NCBI RefSeq assembly: GCF_016906535.1
Contig: NC_057373.1
Location: 558,001 to 622,000 of the forward strand
Direction of reading: 5' to 3'
DNA from: Rhizoctonia solani
Taxonomy: Eukaryota > Basidiomycota > Agaricomycetes > Cantharellales > Ceratobasidiaceae
Length of the DNA: 64,000 nt
Within the stretch, counting starts at the first letter, position 1. Every line of letters starts with the position of its first letter. Position numbers and translations under genes: made by a program. Below are positions 56,809 to 64,000 of the stretch, piece after piece. The notes under the pieces are model-generated. The model had not been told where the DNA came from. It saw nothing but the letters and a program-made list of their open reading frames with translations, and did no database searches.

Positions 56809-57462
56809 TCACGTCAGTTGAGGGGGATCGATTTTGAGATCGGTGAAATATTTCGCTACCTCGTCCACCTGTCCACGGGAAAAGAGTGTCGGGTATGACA
56901 ATGCGGAAGCGACAAACAGCAATGCAAGCGTTTGGATTCCGCTACGGGTATATCATTGGCCGATTAGACATGTATTGGCAAACCAAGTCGCGGCGCACTA
57001 ACCTCTGGAGCCTCAAACAAGATGTATTGATTGATTCGGGATGAACTCGAGGTAGACACTTCACTGTGGGCAAGCGTTCACAGATGAGTATCGATACGGA
57101 GAGAGCCGTGCCCTCGATGACTTACTTGACGGAACAAGTTGGATCGCTAGACTGGAATGTGATTTCAAATGAGTCTAGGTGCATCAGAGCAGCTGGCTGC
57201 GAAATAGCATGGAGTTCTGCTGTGCCGTCAAAATAGCCTACAGAACGATTAGCAAATTTCTATGGATGTGATTTCGTCTGATTCGACTTACGGGTGACAC
57301 TATTGACAGGTGGCTCGTTAATGTGGTGAATTGGCGATGGAATGGATCTACATACCTTGCACCGGGGAAAACATCCCAAATATCTGCATGTGATTCCATG
57401 GCCACCGTCAAGCGACCCGTACGCATGAAGGAATAAAAGTCAAAGGGGACGGTGTGGTCCAT
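56809..57462 (-). CDS. Unrecognised protein with C-terminal hydrophobic segment
   Basis: Exons on the minus strand join to one protein. The first starts at the ATG 57460-57462 and gives MDHTVPFDFYSFMRTGRL, TVAMESHADIWDVFPGAR and FHRQFTTLTSHLSIVSPV. The next gives YFDGTAELHAISQPAALMH and LDSFEITFQSSDPTCSV, then NEVSTSSSSRINQYILFEAP. The last exon, if read in the frame that fits best, ends GIQTLALLFVASALSYPTLF and QVDEVAKYFTDLKIDPPQL, stopping at 56809. The intron before it leaves the frame one base off, like other places in this part of the window. The hydrophobic stretch could be a membrane helix. The true start may lie further upstream, as the frame is open to about 57517. No family is recognised. 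Confidence 0.55.
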
Positions 57463-57517
57463 TACGAGTGCCTCGAAAGAGCTACTGTTTGAGGGAGTTG
57501 GAGTTTGGGAGTGAGGA

Positions 57518-59320
57518 GGCAGTAGAGCTGCACAGTAAGCGAAGAGTGTGTCAGTAAGTGATGAGCTGATATCTAACTAGCACGTCTGAGCCCACCCTTT
57601 TGTACCTCGGGTCGGTTTGCTTGATTCATAGCTGAGAGAGAGACCCTTGTATCGTATAAACTGTAGGGCACTAGCTATGGCGGTGTAAGCAACTTGGTAC
57701 AGGCTGTCGGTTGATAATACGCGCGTTACAGCCGGAGAATTTGTTAACAATCGTCTTCAGTCGTCGCGGTCAAGTTTAAAGCCAAACACAAGAGTGTTAT
57801 AAGTCCAAAACAATGCCGTGCGCCGTGGAAAAGCGCGCTTGTCGAAAAGTGCATATTGGGGCTCCAGGAAATAGGATACCTGAATCGATGTAAACACCTC
57901 AGGAGTGTTTCCAATATTCAGCCATGACGAATAGCTAGGCCCTGTTCAATCGGTTGCCCCGGCGTTGTGGCGCCCAGTCTAGGGAAGTTGTGAATCCCAA
58001 AATGGTCCCGAGATTACATATTACTTTTTTGGTCAAGGAAGGTCCTTGTACTTACAGCCTCGGCCTATTTGCTGACACTACTGTGCAAAATCAGCAACCG
58101 ACTGACGGAATCCATAGGGATGTAGATGTGCCACTCCTTGGTCTTCCCCATCAAAACTCGCACACGGTAGTATCACTGACGCCACGTTTAGGCATGCATC
58201 CAAGAATTGAATCTAGTAGCTTTGAAGGTTATCATCCCCTGGTTCCACCAAAGTCTCAGATGAGTGCTTCCATATTTCTCACGAGACTGTGACGCATTCG
58301 TAGTATTCAGCATACCTGTGTTTTGGCACGAGAGGCCTTGTAATGGTACTTCAGGCAATTCCATAATATACATAATCACCCTCTTAAGCTTCCCCGCATT
58401 AGGCTAATTTATGTTGGTAATTCCTCTGAAATGATCGATGACTATGTGACTCTATGGATATATCAACCCCGTAACATACCCAAGATAGCTTCGCATTGAT
58501 GCCGAGCGGGCCCGAAATCAGCCTCAAGTGCGCAGGCGATGCATGACGCGGGGATGTTTACGTGAGTATAGTTTCGTTAGAGCGATCAAAATAACCCCGT
58601 TAAGGTAGTGCCAATGAAATAGTAGTGGGTAGCCATATCCCGACATTTGCTCATTAATTCGCTGAGTCCCCCCCGAGACCGAGGGCAGACATTTTTCAGA
58701 GCGACAAATCATTACATCAGACGCGGTACAGGTGGCGTCTTTCCCTCGCGGATATACGTTGGTAGAAGTTGCCAATAGTTGCCTAAGTATGTACATCATT
58801 ATTGGTTTTTGTGTGTGTGGTATTGTGAGTAAGAGAGTCTCACGAGTAGAAAAGTGTTCCAGGAGTGTTTAGATTCTGATGGTTTGCAATATTTGACCAC
58901 AGATTTGTATGTAGAATGAGCTTAAAACGACTATTGTGGAAATTGGCTAATGCTCAGACAAGCAGATCTAGATTTGACCTTGTCAACAAACTGGACCGAG
59001 TTTGCTAAGATCTCTCGAAATATAGGTGTGAGCTGTATCCGGTTTCTGCTGTTATAGAGTATGCAGAATGTCCGGAGTAGACAAGATATACGAGTAGAGA
59101 CGGAGGTTGCTCCGAAGGATGTGGGGTTCTCCTGGGGATAGCTGAAAGAGCGTTACGGATCGTAACTCCAGTCAAGTGTAATCAAATCCAATTGATGGTC
59201 CGAGCGCTCGAAACGCGACCACAACCATCTCATCTGCGTCATACGAGTCCCAATCGACTACTAAGTCGTTGACTTCAGCACTCTGCTATCCAAGCAGACC
59301 TCGTACACTCTTTTTTAATT
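57518..59320. other. Intergenic, no gene seen
   Basis: About 1.8 kb upstream of the HECT_2 gene and of the unrecognised gene. Open frames up to 112 codons (plus 57954-58292) show no motif. The AT content is mildly raised. No repeat with recognisable ends is seen. Confidence 0.4.
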
Positions 59321-62300
59321 ATGGCGACATTGACTCGAATTCAAAATTTAATTTCTTCCCGACGCAACTCGCCAGCTCCTTCTCCTGCCTTACTGGACTC
59401 GCGTGTTCCTTCCCCATTCCCTTCTTTATCCGATCGACATGAGCAAACAGGGGAGACTATCATTACAGAACATCCGGCAGGCCCGGTCCATTCAAATAAT
59501 GTCGCACCTCCGACTTTGACGGTTGAATTAGCCGAGCAAACCGTAGAGACCGAATCTCGAGGTCAACAAGTAAGTATATTCATTTTTAACGCGTGGTTCT
59601 CATACGCGAACTTGGTACCAATAGGAAATTCTGCCAAGTTTACTCTCGGTTGAGCAGTCCTGCCTCATGGCGCTCAACAATCTATTTGCCGGAATCCTCC
59701 CCGATGAAAACTGGAGACCAATTGTTCCATCTCGCAGACATTCACTTCCGTCCCTTGTCGCTTCCAATTCGCAAGCGGTATCATTATCAGACTCTACTCC
59801 ACTATTCACTCTAGTATCCAACCTCAGGCTCCAAAATGTAGGCGAGGTTATGATTCAAGCATCCGATAAACACGATGCCCTACTATGCGAGCTCGGGCAA
59901 CATGTCGAGCGTTGCTCAGAGCTTATGGGCACCAAAGACGCTCGATTGGCGCGGCTGCTGGTCACCCTTCTGCAATTTTCTAGTAAACTCGCAACATTAA
60001 CTCCGCTCTCCACCTCTCTTTCTCCGCCCGGTGGCTTGACCTCTTCTGTTTCCCCGAATTTATCTGAAGACGAGGTTTACACCACACTCAGCCAACAGGC
60101 CTCCAACATTCAGCTCCGCCTTCAAGACTCGAAGCCGAGTGGGCCCACTCAAGGATCTGTCGTTGCCAGGGAGCAAGCTATGCTCTGGGCCCAAGTTAAC
60201 CACGTGTTGGGAGATATTCAAAATTTGTGCCACGAGCGCGCCGTCCCTACCCCATTTCTTTCGCCTTATCACTCGGCAGGGTACGATAGAACACTACCTC
60301 CGGAGTACGATCACGATGACTATAGCGCAAACCCACCAGTATACGAAACACCATCCGAGCCATTTGTCGATTTCCCCTCGGAAAAGGAGAAAGAGAGCCT
60401 GGAGGAACAATCCGTTCACCGAGGGGCATCTTCTCATCGAGAATCCATCGTAGCATCTGAAAAAATGAAGCTAGACTTGGATTCCGTTATGATGGCGATT
60501 GACCGACTGTATATGGTTGCCCCGCAGCTGAGTAACCAACGCGTGGAGTTGAAAACTAGGAAGCTGGAACAGATGGAATTCGCACGCGTTGCTGGAGCAA
60601 TCGAGAAGCTTGTGGATAGTGGCCGCCTCGATGACCAACGTGCTACTTATCGACCGACTTCTGCCCTCCGCAAGGGCAAGCAACGCCTCGAGGACAAACA
60701 AGATCTCGATCAACTCATGTCGATGATTGGTCAAGCGGCTTCTCGAACTCTGGATTCCCAAACAGTTTTCGTGGATGACATGCAAGCCCGTATGGATCGT
60801 GCCAGGCGCAGAGATGATGCAAAAGTGAGTGATCTTCCGATTTTGTTTACCACTGCCGATCACTAACTTCTGTCGCTAGCGGAATGAATTTGTTACACAG
60901 CTCGCTCAGCACTCATCCCATGGACGGCTGCATGGTCAGGATGCGGTTTTCTCGTCTTCGGTTAAAGGGCGAAAGCACGCTCCAAACTCTAGTTTGGATG
61001 TTGTCGATGGTTTGCTCGGCCCCCAAAATTCTGATGTTACCGATCCCAATACAATGATGACTCTACCCGAGTTTGTAAAGTCCCATCCCGGACCGCTTCC
61101 CAAACCTCCTTCTCCTACCCTCATGTCAAATGTTGGGAGCCCTCGGTTACTCAAAAAACCGAGTAAAATTGGCCTACAAGGCAGAGGAAGGAGTAACTCG
61201 GCTCCTCCGTTAGCATGGCTCACTGGAAAGACATCAGCCTCGCGCTCCCCCTTGGCTCAGGCACAGCCTTCGAATGGTGAGCATTATTAACCACTAAATA
61301 AATGTCAAGACTGACAAGGTGGTCATCAATATCAGTGGCGCAAATGAATGTCACATACGTGGCTGAGTACCGGGAAAGCCTCGGTATGATCGCAGTACAA
61401 CTTCGAGTGGGTGGATTAGCACGGACTTCTCGCTTGGAGGCTGAGGTGACATCAACCCTTGGTCAATCCAGCCTCATCTTGCGTTGTGGAACAACAACAC
61501 TACCTTCACTTGATCTACCTTCTCAAGTCCCTGCAGGAAAGGTAGATCTGTTTGCAGCTTCCATGGGGAAGCCACTTGGAGCCACGGAGTACTTGGATCT
61601 GAAACTCCCAACAGTGGCGGGTGTGGATGGAAGAGAGCTCGAGCACGATATCCCAGCATTGTTGGACGCCGAACAATTCCGGAAAAGCCAGACTACCTCA
61701 TTTGTTTGTATCTCGTGTTCTTTACCGATCGTTCATGGAGTAGCATCCGGGAATGTACGATACGACGACCTTCCATCTGAACATTGGGTCGAGCTCCTGG
61801 ACGCCTGGATGTGTCATCCTGATCAGCAAGTTACCGCCGAGCTTGCTAAGCGAGCAGAGGGAATTTGGCCGATGCCAGGTCAAATACTTGTTGGAGGGGG
61901 TTTCTTGTTATTTGACTCGACGATGGTTAACACTGGTGGGCTGACAGCCTGCACAGAAAAGGCAAGTACTCAAAGTTCCTATTTCACTTTTGTAATCAAC
62001 CTTGGCCTGGTGATCGCATTCCTTGATTTCCCATTCACTCTATTTTATTCTGCCTTGTTTGCTTTGAAATGGATAACAAGAAGGCCGCCGTAGTGATTTC
62101 TACCTACGGGCAAACCAGCATGGCTTGCATTGGTTGCATGCGGAGCCAGCTCCGAAGCTCTTATGAGTTTTGGACTGGCACCCACACCGAAGCTTCGTGC
62201 TGGGGAGCCGTTAGGCTTATGCCTATCGCGACTGATACAATCTGTCCTATATCAATTCTTCACCCCCGTTAAACAACCCATTCATGCGGAGCCATCAGCG

Positions 62301-63149
62301 CTATGGGCTACCAATGGGGGCACAATATTGACGACTGATACTCTTCTTAAGCGCTTTGGGAATAGTACTGATTGGCCTACTTTTTTAGAATAACCTGGAA
62401 TGGCGTCCCGTTCAATGTTTATGCGGAGCTTCCATTGGACATCGTCATGAGCGTCCCGAAGGAATCACTTACCGGTTCAAGAAGTACACGACACGACCGA
62501 TTGCGGCTAATTTCAGGTACATCCAGTCCCCGCTGATTATTTTCGTCTGGTATTTATTTACATGTTAACTAGGTTCCCGCGCGTTCCTTTCACTGCATTT
62601 GTTGCTGCCGATATGGTTGATTTGGCGCAGGCGCATGCCTCATATAGATTTGTCATACAAGATGAAGAGACCGAGACTCCTCGTATCTTGGTAAGTACAC
62701 TTTCCTTTCGGATACTAATCCCCGAATGACCAACTCGTATTTTTTGTTGGAACCATAGATATGGCTTTTCAAATCTGCCATCCAGCTGTCCTATGCGGGT
62801 GCCACTGGTTCGCTTATCCCGCCTAGCGGTACCATTACGGCTGCAAAGGTGACCTTTGTCATATTTGGTCCAGGGGGTACCGCAAAGTAAGATATTTCCG
62901 TTTTTAGTATGATCTCATGCTGACAAGAAACAACGTTCGCGCGTTCCTCGGAATCACTCACAAACCGACCGTGTTCGCTCATGAAGTTCACTGGAACGCT
63001 ACCCCACATTCAAGAATGCTGAGGTACTTTCGTATCCAATGGATCTATGCCGGCGACTTGCGGGGTCGCTCAAGGAGAGCAATGCCGCATACCCTGAGTC
63101 TAGGCGATCACTAGACGGAATGAGCCTGGGATGGTTGCAGCGCTCTTAG
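59321..63149 (+). CDS. UBE3D-like HECT_2 (E2-binding) ubiquitin-ligase protein with long N-terminal extension, possible two-gene fusion
   Basis: The ATG at 59321 starts MATLTRIQNLISSRRNSP. After intron 1 comes EILPSLLSVEQSCLMALNN and STPLFTLVSNLRLQNVGEV, then a conserved-looking helical segment (DKHDALLCELGQHVERC), an acidic/Ser region, and a coiled-coil-like stretch (MAIDRLYMVAPQLSNQRVEL). Intron 61277-61335 (59 nt) joins PSN to VAQMNVTYVAEYRESLGM, the start of the HECT_2 region. That part carries SFVCISCSLPIVHG, LPSEHWVELLDAWMCHPDQQ and GQILVGGGFLLFD, and later NLEWRPVQCLCGASIGHRHE. The protein ends in a conserved tail with SYPMDLCRRLAGSLKESNAA, stopping at 63147-63149. UBE3D binds E2 enzymes and promotes ubiquitin transfer. 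A GC donor is at about 61960, and one base seems missing at about 62995. Confidence 0.75.
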
Positions 63150-63681
63150 AGGCTGAAACTTATTTTGAGTTCGGGCGACCGTATGCAGCACTGCATGCAG
63201 GTCGAATCGCTGTCCTTTTCTACGTATGTCGGAGGCTTTATTGACTGCCTTGGTTGTCGTTTAACTCTGCTGTCTGTGTTATTCTATTCTAAACGTGTTT
63301 CATACCTGTTGCTCGTCCGTTTCTTAGCCTAATTCACTGTCCTCTTCAAGTCGTGTATTGTCGATGTCTTTCTATACTTCCCGGTAAATATACTGCTGTT
63401 TCAAGTACTCAACATCCGATGATGAACCGGAGCTTTCGAGTGATGCCACACCGCAGTGCATCGAAGATACTGGATCGTTTTCTCACGCTCAGTATTAAGC
63501 TCGAATTTCAGACATGAGAATAATTCTTAGAACACATTGAATAATCAATTAAATTTACAGAAGATCGAAGTCCGTTAGCAAAAGACACTAGTAGATAAAG
63601 CACGATGTAATATGCCTATGTTGGGGCATGCGTCGGGAATGAACGCCATCGGGTTAGGTCGTTCAAATTAGGCTATTCTAA
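63150..63681. other. Convergent intergenic region, no gene seen
   Basis: This is the shared 3' flank of the HECT_2 gene (plus) and the partial minus-strand gene. No coding frame, repeat or hairpin is obvious. Confidence 0.5.
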
Positions 63682-64000
63682 CTATTGCTCCTCAATTTCG
63701 GTTCTCGCCAGGGGAGAGGTAGCATCACCACGCTTCGGTATGCCTAAACCTACACCCAAGGACGAACGGGAGAGAGAGGAAGTGGAAAGCCGGGGAGGTG
63801 TTATTGATGGAGTTGGAGTGGTTGGAGATGCTTTTCAAATAAGAATGATTAGAGGAACTTTACTGTTTGGTTAACAGGTAACTTACCCAAAGAACTAGGT
63901 TTAGAGATGGGGCTCGAGTTAGATTTTGTCAGGCTTGGTAGGCCTGAGAGGCTGGCCGTTCGGGGAGACCCGAGCACTGATATCCCAACTGCGGGGCCTG
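63682..64000 (-). CDS. 3' end of a gene with Ser/Pro-rich C-terminus (partial)
   Basis: Two exons are visible on the minus strand. The inner one runs from the window edge and reads VGISVLGSPRTASLSGLPS and NSSPISKPSSLG, ending at a GTAAGT donor near 63890. The intron ends in TTGAAAAG and joins ASPTTPTPSITPPRLSTSSL, then SRSSLGVGLGIPKRGDATSP and LARTEIEEQ, stopping at 63682-63684. It is low-complexity and Ser/Pro-rich, typical of disordered tails, so no function can be told. The rest of the gene lies beyond the window. Confidence 0.65.

Overview
The window is nuclear DNA of a filamentous fungus, most likely an agaricomycete basidiomycete; Rhizoctonia (Cantharellales) fits best. The evidence is short (about 50-65 nt) GT-AG introns several per gene, a basidiomycete-type plasma-membrane H+-ATPase, tandem secreted pectate lyases, and TE families typical of agaricomycetes (Tnp2-like CACTA transposase, DUF6589-like protein, Tad-like LINE). 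The species is inferred, not proven.

Layout. 1-1068: 3'-truncated LINE reverse transcriptase that runs straight into 1060-2397, a partial copy of a pectate lyase gene. 3008-5982: large P-loop NTPase gene (minus). 6486-18872: TE graveyard with a DUF6589-like relic, a Tnp2 transposase relic split by a 575-bp solo LTR, a GTGCGGAAC repeat patch, a broken Gypsy gag, an intact-looking 1.6-kb Tc1/mariner element and the 3' end of a LINE with poly(A). 19960-27062: two complete family 1 pectate lyase genes (minus) with a damaged-looking MDR oxidoreductase gene (plus) between them. 29291-32513: PMA1 (minus). 32514-37791: mostly empty, one possible small gene. From 37792 on the window is gene-dense: UGGT (minus), a divergent mitochondrial TPR protein (plus), a secreted GtaA-type glutaminase (minus), a two-RRM protein (minus), a C2H2 zinc-finger protein (plus), an unrecognised gene (minus), a HECT_2/UBE3D-type protein with a long N-terminal extension (plus), and the 3' end of one more gene (minus).

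Functional themes. Secreted enzymes (pectate lyases, glutaminase) fit a plant-associated or saprotrophic lifestyle and would feed sugars and glutamate to a cell whose uptake is driven by PMA1; UGGT checks folding of secreted glycoproteins. The TE block lies between the NTPase gene and the complete lyase cluster, and the partial lyase copy lies on the far side of it, so TE activity or ectopic recombination probably shaped the locus.

Two points stand out. The lyase genes each carry a 6-nt and a 9-nt microexon, and both complete copies splice to exactly 1260 nt (419 aa). Across the gene-dense part I found at least eight places where a conserved reading frame is restored by one extra base in a homopolymer run, which points to systematic assembly deletions rather than pseudogenes.
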